Source: Streptomyces roseifaciens (lineage in GTDB: Bacteria > Actinomycetota > Actinomycetes > Streptomycetales > Streptomycetaceae). Taken from it: a stretch of DNA of 64,000 bases. Positions 48,110-56,198 of the stretch are shown in pieces. The translations under genes and the position numbers were made by a program. Positions within the stretch are counted from its first letter, which is position 1, and each line of letters begins with the position of its first letter. Location of the stretch: assembly GCF_001445655.1 (NCBI RefSeq), contig NZ_LNBE01000002.1, positions 558,001 through 622,000 of the forward strand. The letters are read 5' to 3'. The notes beneath the pieces were generated by a model. That model made no database searches. It saw only the letters and a list, made by a program, of their open reading frames with translations, and had not been told where the DNA came from.

Positions 48110-49315
48110 GTGCTGCGCGTGAGCCTGCTGGCCCTGGGCGCCCTGGCGGTGGGCACCGATGCCTACATGACCGCCGGACTGCTGCCGCAGATCGCCAGCG
48201 ACTTCCACGGGTCCGCCGCGACGGCCGGGCAGCTGGTGACCGTCTTCGCCCTCTCCTACGCCCTCCTCGCCCCGCTCGCGCAGGCCGCGCTGGGACGCCT
48301 GGGCATGCGCCGGACGCTGCTCGTCTCCCTGGCGGTGTTCACCCTGGCCAATGCCGCCGGCGCCGCCGCACCCGGCGTGTTCGCCCTGGCGGGCACGCGC
48401 GTGGCGGCGGGCGCGGCGGCCGGTGTCTTCATGCCCACCGCCGCGGCGGCCGCCGCCCTCCTGGCCGGGCCCGAGCGCCGCGGCCGGGCCCTGGCCCTGG
48501 TCCTCGGCGGGCTGAGCTGCGGCACCGTCCTCGGCGTCCCCGCGGGCCTGCTGCTCGCCGGCCACACCGGGTGGCGCTCCGCCCTGTGGCTGGTGACCGC
48601 CGTCGGCGCCGCCGCCCTCCTGGGCTCGGCCCTCCTGCTGCCCTCCCTGCAGACCCCGCCGCCGCCTTCGCCGGCCGAACGCGTCGCCCAGCTGAAGGAC
48701 CCGCGGACCGCCGCGGCCGTGCTGACGACCTTCTGCCAGACCGTCGCCGGCCTGGGGCTGTACACCTACCTGCTGCCGGTGCTGGAGGCCGCGGGCACGG
48801 GACCCGGCGGCGTCGGGCTGTGGGTGTGGGGGCTGGGAGGCGTCCTGGGAAGTCTCGCCATCGGTCCGCTGCTGGACCGCATCCCCCGCCCCGGCCTGCT
48901 GACCGGATGGCTGCTGGCCGCGCTGGCACTGGTCCTGGCGGCGATCCCCCTGGTCCCCGGCCCGGTGTGGCTGTGGCCGCTGCTGGCCGCGTGGGGCGCG
49001 GCGGGCTGGGCCTTCGTCGTGCCCCAGCAGCACCGCCTGCTGGCCGCCGGGCCCGCCCGTGGCGCCGCGGCCCTCGCCCTCAACAGCTCGGCCACCTACC
49101 TCGGCGGGTCGGCCGGCGCCGCCCTCGGCGGTGCGGCCCTCGCGGCGGGCCTCGCCCCCCGCGCCCTGCCCCTGGCCGCCGCCGGGTGCGCCGTCCTCGC
49201 CCTGGCCGTCCACCTCGCCGGCCTCCGGTACGGGCCCGGGCCCGACGCCCCGCCCGGCTCCGCCGCCCGCACCGTCCCCCGGGACCTGCCGGCGACACCG
49301 CAGCAATCCCCGTGA
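48110..49315 (+). CDS. MFS transporter (drug/arabinose efflux type)
   Basis: 401 residues, 12 membrane helices. Helix 1 contains GALAVGTDAYMTAGLLPQIA, the signature of the DHA1/AraJ-like exporters, and loop 2-3 has LGRLGMRRTLL. It probably exports the product of the surrounding cluster or gives resistance. The GTG at 48110 has GGAAAGG at good spacing; a GTG at 48104 is too close to that site. Divergent from gltX; the next gene, an F420/flavin oxidoreductase, starts 46 bp later. Confidence 0.9.
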   Translation: MLRVSLLALGALAVGTDAYMTAGLLPQIASDFHGSAATAGQLVTVFALSYALLAPLAQAALGRLGMRRTLLVSLAVFTLANAAGAAAPGVFALAGTRVAAGAAAGVFMPTAAAAAALLAGPERRGRALALVLGGLSCGTVLGVPAGLLLAGHTGWRSALWLVTAVGAAALLGSALLLPSLQTPPPPSPAERVAQLKDPRTAAAVLTTFCQTVAGLGLYTYLLPVLEAAGTGPGGVGLWVWGLGGVLGSLAIGPLLDRIPRPGLLTGWLLAALALVLAAIPLVPGPVWLWPLLAAWGAAGWAFVVPQQHRLLAAGPARGAAALALNSSATYLGGSAGAALGGAALAAGLAPRALPLAAAGCAVLALAVHLAGLRYGPGPDAPPGSAARTVPRDLPATPQQSP

Positions 49316-49361
49316 CCAGCCCCCGGCCCCGCACCCGGCCGCGAAACGATCGGAGAAACAC

Positions 49362-50279
49362 GTGAAGTTCGGCGTCAACGTCCCCAACTACGGCCCCGGC
49401 GCGACCCCCGAGACCCTGGGGGAGTGGGCCGGGCGCCTGGAGGAGCTGGGCTACCACCACCTGCTGGTGTCCGACCACGTCGCCCCCACGCCGGAGGTGC
49501 AGCGCCTGTTCGCCGCCCCGTTCTACGACCCCTTCGCCGTGCTGTCCTACCTGGCCGGCACGACCCGCACCATCGGGCTGGGCACCACCGTGACGGTCCT
49601 GCCCTACCGCCACCCCGTCCTGACCGCGCGCATGGCCGCCGCCGTCGACCGGCTCAGCGGCGGCCGCTTCGTCTTCGGCGCCGCCGCCGGCTGGGCCCCG
49701 GCCGAGTTCGCCGCCCTCGGCGTCCCGTACGCCCGCCGCGGGGCCAGGAGCGACGAGTACCTCGCCGTGATCAAGGCCTGCTGGGCGAACGAAGTGGTCA
49801 GCCACCACGGCGAATTCGTCTCCTTCGACCACCTGCACACCGGCCCGTTGCCGCTGCAGCGGCCCGGCCCGCCGGTGTGGGTCGGCGGGCACAGCCCCGG
49901 CGCCCTGCGCCGCGCCGTGCGCTTCGGCGACGCCTGGCACCCCACCTCCGTCACCGCCCGGTGGCTGACCGGCCACGGCCTGCCCGCCCTGGAGAAGACC
50001 GCAGCGGAACTGGGCCTGCCCGTCCCCGCCCTCGTGCCCCGCATCAAACTCCGCGTCACCGCCCGGCCCCTGGGCAACGGCCGGCTGCTGGGCGAGGGCA
50101 GCCTGGAGGAGATCCGCGAGGACCTCGCCCTCCTCGACGCCCTGGGTGCGCCCACCGTCGTCCTCGACCCGACCTTCCCCGGCGAGCCCCGCACCCCCGA
50201 ACGCAACGAACGCGACCTCGAAGCCCTCGAGACCCTCGCCCGTACGGTCATCGACCCGGAACAGCAGCGCCTGCGCTGA
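49362..50279 (+). CDS. LLM-class flavin (F420 or FMN) oxidoreductase
   Basis: 305 residues of the luciferase-like monooxygenase superfamily. KFGVNVPNYG forms the first barrel strand, and LLVSDHV, IGLGTTVTVLPYRHPVLTA, GRFVFGAAAGW and PPVWVGGHSPGALRRAVRFG follow in order. The pattern is of the F420-dependent TIGR-type subgroup rather than true luciferases. It could reduce or hydroxylate a pathway intermediate. The GTG at 49362 has GGAG 7 bases upstream. It is 13 bp before the LysR gene, so co-transcribed. Confidence 0.9.
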   Translation: MKFGVNVPNYGPGATPETLGEWAGRLEELGYHHLLVSDHVAPTPEVQRLFAAPFYDPFAVLSYLAGTTRTIGLGTTVTVLPYRHPVLTARMAAAVDRLSGGRFVFGAAAGWAPAEFAALGVPYARRGARSDEYLAVIKACWANEVVSHHGEFVSFDHLHTGPLPLQRPGPPVWVGGHSPGALRRAVRFGDAWHPTSVTARWLTGHGLPALEKTAAELGLPVPALVPRIKLRVTARPLGNGRLLGEGSLEEIREDLALLDALGAPTVVLDPTFPGEPRTPERNERDLEALETLARTVIDPEQQRLR

Positions 50280-50292
50280 TGTTGCCCGCAGC

Positions 50293-51255
50293 ATGACCAC
50301 ACCCACCCCCGGCGCGGCCCCGGCGCCGCGCCACCCCGACATCGACCTGAGACGGCTGAGAGTCCTCGCGGAGCTCGACCGCCGCAAGACGGTCAGCGCG
50401 GCCGCCGCCGCCCTGCACCTGACCCCCTCCGCCGTGTCCCAGCAACTGGCCGCCCTCTCCAAGGAGCTGGGGGTCCGCCTGACCGAACCGGCCGGCCGCC
50501 GCCTGCGCCTGACCGGCGCCGCCCGCATCGTGCTGCGCCACGCCGAGGAGATCTTCAGCTGGACCGACCGGCTCCACGAGGCGGTTGCCGCCTGGCGCGA
50601 AGGAGAGACGGGCGAGGTGTCGGTGGCCGGCTTCGCCACCACCCTCACCCCGCTGATCCTGCCCGCCGCCGCCCTCCTCAAGGAGAGCCGGCCCCAGCTG
50701 CGCACCACCCTCGCCGAGGTCGACCCGCCGGTCAGCTTCGAGATGCTCGCCGACGGACGCACCGACGTGGTCATCGCCGTCGAGTCGCCCGCCGCTCCCG
50801 CCGGCGACCCGCGGTTCGAGAAGTTCCCCCTCATGCAGGAGGTCTTCGACGTCGCCCTGCCGCTCGGCCACCGGCTGGCGGACGCGTCGACGCTGACGCT
50901 GGCCGACCTCGCGGAGGAGGCGTGGATCTTCGCCACGGCCGGCATGTGCCAGGAGATCCCCCTGGCCGCCTGCGCCGCAGCCGGGTTCACCCCGCGCGCC
51001 ACCCACGCCATCGGCGACTGGGAAGCGACCTTCGCCGCCGTCCGCCACGGCATGGGCATCAGCCTCGTACCGCGCCTGGCCCGCTCCGCGGCCCGTGAGG
51101 GCGTGGTCGTCAAGAACTTCGACGACGCTCCCTGCCGGCAGGTCTTCGCCGCCGTCCGCGCCGGCGACGGCAGGCTTCCCCAGGTCGCAGCCGTGGTCGA
51201 CGCCCTGGCGCAGGCGGCCGCGACGGCCCGCGCGCAGGACGGCGGCGAACCGTAA
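50293..51255 (+). CDS. LysR family transcriptional regulator
   Basis: 320 residues. The N-terminal winged HTH has LRRLRVLAELDRRKTVSAAA, AALHLTPSAVSQQLAALSKE and LGVRLTEPAGRRLRLTGAA. The C-terminal effector domain is a periplasmic-binding fold (LPLGHRLADASTL, VRHGMGISLVPRLA). It resembles the actinomycete branch with a conserved HPDIDLRRL start. It probably controls the MFS/LLM/DMT genes around it and senses a pathway metabolite. No clear ribosome site, consistent with coupling to the LLM gene 13 bp upstream. Confidence 0.9.
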   Translation: MTTPTPGAAPAPRHPDIDLRRLRVLAELDRRKTVSAAAAALHLTPSAVSQQLAALSKELGVRLTEPAGRRLRLTGAARIVLRHAEEIFSWTDRLHEAVAAWREGETGEVSVAGFATTLTPLILPAAALLKESRPQLRTTLAEVDPPVSFEMLADGRTDVVIAVESPAAPAGDPRFEKFPLMQEVFDVALPLGHRLADASTLTLADLAEEAWIFATAGMCQEIPLAACAAAGFTPRATHAIGDWEATFAAVRHGMGISLVPRLARSAAREGVVVKNFDDAPCRQVFAAVRAGDGRLPQVAAVVDALAQAAATARAQDGGEP

Positions 51256-51496
51256 GCGGGCCTTCACGGTCATCGGAAGAATCCCTCGATGGACGCCGCG
51301 GGGGCGGCGGTGTGAGGCTCTTTCCAGAGCCCGGCCGCCGCACATCCCTCCGGGCCTCTGCCCGGCACGGTCGGTCCCGGCGCCGCAACTCCCCCGGATT
51401 TCCTCTGTTGCGCCCGGACCGGCCCTGCCCTCCATGAGACCGAAACGCCCCGAACGGCAGCCATGCCCACGGGGCGCCGCGACGCCGAGGAGAATC

Positions 51497-52444
51497 ATGT
51501 CGAAGGGTGCCGTCCTGCGGCTTTCCGCACTGAGCCTGCTGTGGGGCTCCGTCTTCCTGTGGATCAAAATCTCCGGATACGCCTTCTCCCCCGTGGAGAT
51601 GGTCTTCGTCCGCCTCGTCCTGGGCGCCGGCGTCCTGCTGACCATCGGCATGGCCAAGGGCCAGGGGTTCCCGCGGGACAAGAAGATCCTCGGGCACATG
51701 GCCGTGGCCGCCTTCCTCGGCAACGCCGTCCCCTGGCTGCTGTTCGCCGAGGGGGAGCGCACCGGCTCCAGCAACATCGCCGGCATCGTCAGCGGAACCG
51801 GCCCGGTGTGGACGCTGGGCGCAGCCGTCCTCCTCGGCTCCGAGAAGCGCCTGGGCGCCGCCCGCGGCTGGGGCATGCTCATCGGCCTGCTCGGCGTCGT
51901 CCTGGTCGCCGCCCCCTGGAGCGCGGGCACGCACGCCTCCACCAGCAGCATCATCTGCTTCGTCCTCGGCGCGGTCAGCTTCGGCAGCAGCTTCGCCTAC
52001 GTCGGACGCTTCCTGGCCGGCCGCGGCATCCCCGTCTTCATGCTGGCCGGCGGCCAGCTCGCCATCGCCGCCGTCATGACGCTCGTCGCCGTGCCCTTCA
52101 TCGGCCTCGAACCGGTCGAGTGGCGCACCGACTCCGTCGTCGCCCTGATCATCCTCGGCGTCGTCTGCACCGGCTTCGCCGTCCTCCTCAACACCATCAT
52201 CATCACCAAGGACGGCGCCGCCGCGGCGGCCACCGTCATCTACCTCATGACCGTCGTCTCCGTCGTCCTGGGCGCCGTCTTCCTCGACGAACCGATCGGC
52301 TGGACCGTCCTGCTGGGCACCGCAGCCGTCCTCGCCGCCACCGCCCTGCTGCGCCGCAAGCCCGCCCCGGCCCCCGCCTCCCGGGCCGCCGGTGCCGCCC
52401 CGGCCCCGCAGGTCGGCACGGCCCCGGCCGCCGGCGCGAAGTAG
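51497..52444 (+). CDS. DMT/EamA family transporter
   Basis: 315 residues with ten membrane helices in two EamA repeats: LSALSLLWGSVFLWIKISGY, VFVRLVLGAGVLLTIGMA, VRLGAA-like linkers and IYLMTVVSVVLGAVFLDEPI, which is the typical ninth-helix signature (FLDE). The tail is Ala/Pro-rich. It probably exports an amino-acid-like or aromatic metabolite of the cluster, a second exporter besides the MFS protein. GAGGAG lies 6 bases before the ATG. Confidence 0.9.
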   Translation: MSKGAVLRLSALSLLWGSVFLWIKISGYAFSPVEMVFVRLVLGAGVLLTIGMAKGQGFPRDKKILGHMAVAAFLGNAVPWLLFAEGERTGSSNIAGIVSGTGPVWTLGAAVLLGSEKRLGAARGWGMLIGLLGVVLVAAPWSAGTHASTSSIICFVLGAVSFGSSFAYVGRFLAGRGIPVFMLAGGQLAIAAVMTLVAVPFIGLEPVEWRTDSVVALIILGVVCTGFAVLLNTIIITKDGAAAAATVIYLMTVVSVVLGAVFLDEPIGWTVLLGTAAVLAATALLRRKPAPAPASRAAGAAPAPQVGTAPAAGAK

Positions 52445-52639
52445 CCCTGCCGGCACCGCGCCGACGGCCGCCCCAGGCGGCGTCGCCCCCAGGGGGCGGG
52501 ACCCGGGAAGCATGCACCGCCCCCACGGGCGACATGCCCCGCCGTCCCGCCCCCTTCGCGTCTTCACCCACCCATCCCGCGCCCGCCGGCGGCCCCGCTC
52601 CCCGGCGACCGGGCGCGACGGAACCCCGAGGACTTCGCC

Positions 52640-53182
52640 ATGACCTACGTAGTCGAGCGCACCTTCAGGACCCTGGACAGCCGCTTCGGCCGCCTGTGGA
52701 GCGCCCACGAGGCGTACCTGCACGCCCTTTCCGCCCGCGGCACCCTCATCGGCGGCGGCCCCTGGGACGGCGAAGGAGGGGAGATCCTCCTCATCGACGC
52801 ACCCGACGAGATCTCCCTGCACCGCGCCCTGCGCCCCGACCCCCTCGTCCGCGAATCCCTCGTCGCCCAGTCCCGCATCCGCAGCTGGAACGTCGCCTAC
52901 GGCCGGCCGGGCTTCACCGGCGGGACCGCCCAGAGCCCGCCGCCCGCCGCGGCCGCCCTCACCCCGCACGAGAGGAGGATCGCCCACCTCGTCCTGGCCG
53001 GTCACACCAACAAGGACATCGCCGGGCGCCTGGGCGTCTCCTGCCGGGCCGTCGAACAGCACCTCACCCGCACCTACCGCAAGCTCTCCATCCAGCGCCG
53101 CGCCCAGCTCGCCCCCGCCCTCGGGGCCGCACTGCCCACAGCCCTCGCCCCGGCCCCGCAGCGGGAGCAGCTGACTGCGTGA
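52640..53182 (+). CDS. YCII-like/LuxR-HTH fusion regulator (second copy)
   Basis: 180 residues with the same two-domain plan as the protein at 45530. The YCII-like barrel has SAHEAYLHALSARGTLIGGG, GEILLIDAPDEISLHRAL and DPLVRESLVAQSRIRSWNVA. A Pro/Ala linker precedes the LuxR HTH (LTPHERRIAHLVLAGHTNKD, IAGRLGVSCRAVEQHLTRTY, RKLSIQRRAQLAPAL). It stands directly before the racemase-like/hem operon and may activate it. The ATG at 52640 follows GAGGA. Confidence 0.88.
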   Translation: MTYVVERTFRTLDSRFGRLWSAHEAYLHALSARGTLIGGGPWDGEGGEILLIDAPDEISLHRALRPDPLVRESLVAQSRIRSWNVAYGRPGFTGGTAQSPPPAAAALTPHERRIAHLVLAGHTNKDIAGRLGVSCRAVEQHLTRTYRKLSIQRRAQLAPALGAALPTALAPAPQREQLTA

Positions 53183-53323
53183 TCCCGTAGTGCGAGGCCC
53201 AACGCCCCCGTCATACCGTCCACTTACGCCGCAGGGCACGCGGAACACCCGGCCCGCGGCGACCGAGGACTTCCCGCGGCCGCTGCCGCCGCCATTCACG
53301 CGAGAACAAGGGGGCTTCCTTCC

Positions 53324-54076
53324 GTGACCATGCACAGCACAGCCCGCCTCGGCGTCGTCGTCCCCTCCGGGAACGCCGCCGCCGAGCCGGAGATCGCCCG
53401 GCTCACCGCCCCGGCCATGAACCTGCACACCTCCCGCTTCCCCGTCCTGCCCGGTCACAGCCTGCGCGGACGCCTGGACATCTACAACGAGCAACTGCCG
53501 GACGTCATCGCAGGGTTCGGCGGACTGGCCCTGGACGCCGTCGTCGTGGCGTGCAGCGGCTCGCACTACCTCCTCGACCCCGAGGGCGACCGTGAGCTGT
53601 GCGACCGGATCGCGCAGACGGCCGGCTACCCCGTGGCCTCCTCCACCCTCACCACCCTCGACACGTGCACCGACCTCGGTCTGACCGACATCGTGCTCGT
53701 CTCCCCGTACGAGCCGTGGCTGACCGAACTCTCCCACCAGTACTGGCAGAAGGCCAGCCTGAACGTCACCCGGGTCGTGCCCGTCCGGGCGGGCGAGCGG
53801 TTCTCCCCGTACGACGTCACCACCGACGACCTCGTGCGCCAGGTCGACGCCGCAGGCCTCGCCCAGGACGCCACGCTGCTGTTCACCGGCACCGGCATGT
53901 TCACCTTCGAGGCCCTCCGCCGCATCGGCGACGGCAACGACCGCACGCTGCTCACCTCCAACATCTGCGCCGCCCGGTGGGCCCTCAAGCACACCGATGC
54001 CACGCCCGCCGGCCCGGACGGCGCACTTCCCGGGCCGCTGCAGCGCCTCGCCGACCGCGCCGGAAGCCGGGCATGA
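53324..54076 (+). CDS. maleate isomerase/arylmalonate decarboxylase-like protein
   Basis: 250 residues of the Asp/Glu racemase superfamily, maleate cis-trans isomerase branch: RLGVVVPSGNAAAEPE, VVVACSGSHYL with Cys77 at the first catalytic position, VSPYEPWLTELSHQYW and TLLTSNICAARWALK near the end. The second catalytic Cys expected before that last strand (usually in an SCT-like turn) appears to be Gly/Thr (LLFTGTGMFTFE). It may isomerise, decarboxylate or only bind a dicarboxylate. The GTG at 53324 is used; ATG at 53330 is an alternative. It overlaps the next gene by 4 bp. Confidence 0.82.
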   Translation: MTMHSTARLGVVVPSGNAAAEPEIARLTAPAMNLHTSRFPVLPGHSLRGRLDIYNEQLPDVIAGFGGLALDAVVVACSGSHYLLDPEGDRELCDRIAQTAGYPVASSTLTTLDTCTDLGLTDIVLVSPYEPWLTELSHQYWQKASLNVTRVVPVRAGERFSPYDVTTDDLVRQVDAAGLAQDATLLFTGTGMFTFEALRRIGDGNDRTLLTSNICAARWALKHTDATPAGPDGALPGPLQRLADRAGSRA

Positions 54077-55341
54077 GCCCGATCCGCAACCCGGTCGTCG
54101 TCGTCGGCGCCGGCCCCGTGGGGCTGACCGCCGCCCTCGTCCTGGCCCGCGGCGGGGTCCCGGTCACCGTCCTCGAAGCGGCCGAGCAGCTCTCGACGGC
54201 CTCCAGGGCCTCGACGTTCCACCCCTCCACCCTCGACCTCCTCGACGAACTCGGCGTCGCCGCCCCCCTGCGCGCCGCCGGCCGTGACGTCACCGAGATC
54301 CAGTGGCGCGACGTCGACCGGAACCTCCTGCACCGCCTGTCCTACGCGCCCCTGGAGGGCCGCACCGCTCACCCCTACCGGGTCCATGCCGAACAGGCCC
54401 GGCTGACACCGCTCCTCCTCGACGCCCTCGCCCGCCATCCCCACGCCGAGGTCGCCTTCGGGCACACCGTCTTCGACCTCCGCCAGGGCCCCGACGGCCT
54501 GCGCGTGTGGACCCGCGGCCCCGACGGCGCCCGCGCCCCGCTCGCCGCCCGCCACGTCGTCGCCGCCGACGGCGCCCGCAGCACCGTCCGCGACCTGCTG
54601 CACCTGGACTCCCGGGCCCGCCCCTACCCCTCCTACGCCCTGCGCATCGTCACCGACACCCCGCTCGACGACCTCGTGCCCGGGCTGTCCCCGCTGACCT
54701 ACGTCCGCGACGCGCGCCAGTCCTTCAGCGTGCTGGGCATGCCCGACCACTGGCGCCTGATCCACCGCATCCCCGCCACCACCCCGCGCGACCACGTCAC
54801 CGCCCCGGCGGCCGTCCGGGCCATGGTCGCCCGCAGCCTGCCCGGCGTCGACGCCCGCATCCGCATACGCGACGCCCACACCTACCGCCTGGCCGCCTTC
54901 GTCCTGCCGCAGTTCCGGGCCGGGCGGATCCTGTTCGCCGGTGACGCCGCCCACCTGACGTCCACCGCCGGCGGCATGAACATGAACTGCGGGCTGCACG
55001 ACGCCGTCGCCTACGGCCGCGCCCTGATCCGCCTGTACCGCGGCGAGGCCGCGGACCGCTCCCTGACCACTGTGGCCGCCGCCCGCCGCGCGGCCGTGCA
55101 GGAAGCCGTCATCCCGCGCAGCGAAGCCCGTACCGCCGGCATCGGCGACGCCACGGCCCTGCGCGCCGCCCTCGACGACATCGGCCGCATGACCGCCGAC
55201 GCGGGCGCCCGCACCGACTACCTCGTCAAGGCGTCCCTCCTGGACTGCGCTCCCCGTCCCCGGCGCGCCGCGGCGGCCCTGAACCCCGGGCCCGGCACGG
55301 ACCACGAGCTCCGGCAGCTCGGCACGGACCCCGAGCACTGA
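54073..55341 (+). CDS. FAD-dependent aromatic monooxygenase (PHBH type)
   Basis: 422 residues of the group A flavin hydroxylase family. The N-terminal GxGxxG is in VVVVGAGPVGLTAALVLARG, the DG motif in VVAADGARSTVRDLL, and GRILFAGDAAHLTSTAGGMN contains the GD ribityl-binding motif followed by MNMNCGLHDAVAYG. Such enzymes hydroxylate aromatic rings with NAD(P)H and O2, so an orsellinate- or pyrrole-type substrate from this locus would fit. ATGA overlap with the upstream racemase-like gene. The C-terminal ~100 residues are variable. Confidence 0.9.
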   Translation: MSPIRNPVVVVGAGPVGLTAALVLARGGVPVTVLEAAEQLSTASRASTFHPSTLDLLDELGVAAPLRAAGRDVTEIQWRDVDRNLLHRLSYAPLEGRTAHPYRVHAEQARLTPLLLDALARHPHAEVAFGHTVFDLRQGPDGLRVWTRGPDGARAPLAARHVVAADGARSTVRDLLHLDSRARPYPSYALRIVTDTPLDDLVPGLSPLTYVRDARQSFSVLGMPDHWRLIHRIPATTPRDHVTAPAAVRAMVARSLPGVDARIRIRDAHTYRLAAFVLPQFRAGRILFAGDAAHLTSTAGGMNMNCGLHDAVAYGRALIRLYRGEAADRSLTTVAAARRAAVQEAVIPRSEARTAGIGDATALRAALDDIGRMTADAGARTDYLVKASLLDCAPRPRRAAAALNPGPGTDHELRQLGTDPEH

Positions 55342-55379
55342 CAGGCCGTCACCTGATCGTCATCTGCCTAAGGAACCCC

Positions 55380-56189
55380 ATGCGCATCTGGTTTCACAAG
55401 CACACCGTGGAAGGCCGAATTCCGCTACTGGACCGGTGGTACCGCGAGCACCTTGACGCCATCGCCGCCCCCGGCACGGTCATCGACGTCCACACCCTGC
55501 CCGCCGACACCTACCCCGACAACACCCCCTTCGGCCTGGTCGGCCACCACGCCGCCCAGGTGCTGTTCTCCCAGCACTTCGCCCACGCCGCCGTGCGGGC
55601 CGAACGCGCCGGCTACGACGCCTGGATCACCGCCGCGGGCCAGGACCCGGGCCTGCGCGACGCCCGCCACCTCGCCGGCATCCCCACCCTCGGCTACGGC
55701 GAGAGCTCCTTCTTCCTCTCCGCCATGACCGGCCAGCGCTTCGGGCTCCTGGGCTTCATGCCGCCCCTCGAAGAGCCCATCCGCGCCAACATCACCCGCT
55801 ACGGCCTGGACTCCCACCTGGCCGCCTACGAAGTCGTCCCCGGCGGCTGGGACGGCGTCCACCGTGCCCTCGACGGCGATTGCGACCCCTTCCTCACCGT
55901 CTACACCGAAGCCGCCGAACGCGCCCGCGCCGCGGGCGCCGAGGTGATCATTCCCGCCGAGGGCATCCCCAACGAGATCCTCTGGCACCTCGGCGTCCGC
56001 GAACTCGCCGGCATGCCCGTCGTCGACCCCGCGGGCCTGGCCGTCAAGCTCGCCGAACTGACCACCGAGCTCGGCCGGCTGGGCATCTTCGCCCGGTCCA
56101 CCGCCGGCTACTGGTTCCACCGGCCGCCCTCCGACATCGCACACCACCTCGAAAAGGTATTCCTCGGCTCGATCCTCCAGGGAGCGTGA
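55380..56189 (+). CDS. Asp/Glu/hydantoin racemase-like protein lacking both catalytic Cys
   Basis: 269 residues. The family landmarks are QDPGLRDARHLAGIPTLGYG, FGLLGFMPPLEEPIRANITR and the C-terminal two-domain repeat, as in hydantoin racemases. The normal Cys in A-C-F-G-D-P-G is replaced (ITAAGQDPGL) and the second, in a GCAG-like turn, is replaced by IIPAEGIPNEI. The only cysteine (GDCDP) lies in a loop region. It is therefore probably not a racemase; a lyase, isomerase or binding role is possible. AAGGA precedes the ATG; hemB starts 9 bp after its stop. Confidence 0.75.
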   Translation: MRIWFHKHTVEGRIPLLDRWYREHLDAIAAPGTVIDVHTLPADTYPDNTPFGLVGHHAAQVLFSQHFAHAAVRAERAGYDAWITAAGQDPGLRDARHLAGIPTLGYGESSFFLSAMTGQRFGLLGFMPPLEEPIRANITRYGLDSHLAAYEVVPGGWDGVHRALDGDCDPFLTVYTEAAERARAAGAEVIIPAEGIPNEILWHLGVRELAGMPVVDPAGLAVKLAELTTELGRLGIFARSTAGYWFHRPPSDIAHHLEKVFLGSILQGA

Positions 56190-56198
56190 AAGACCACC

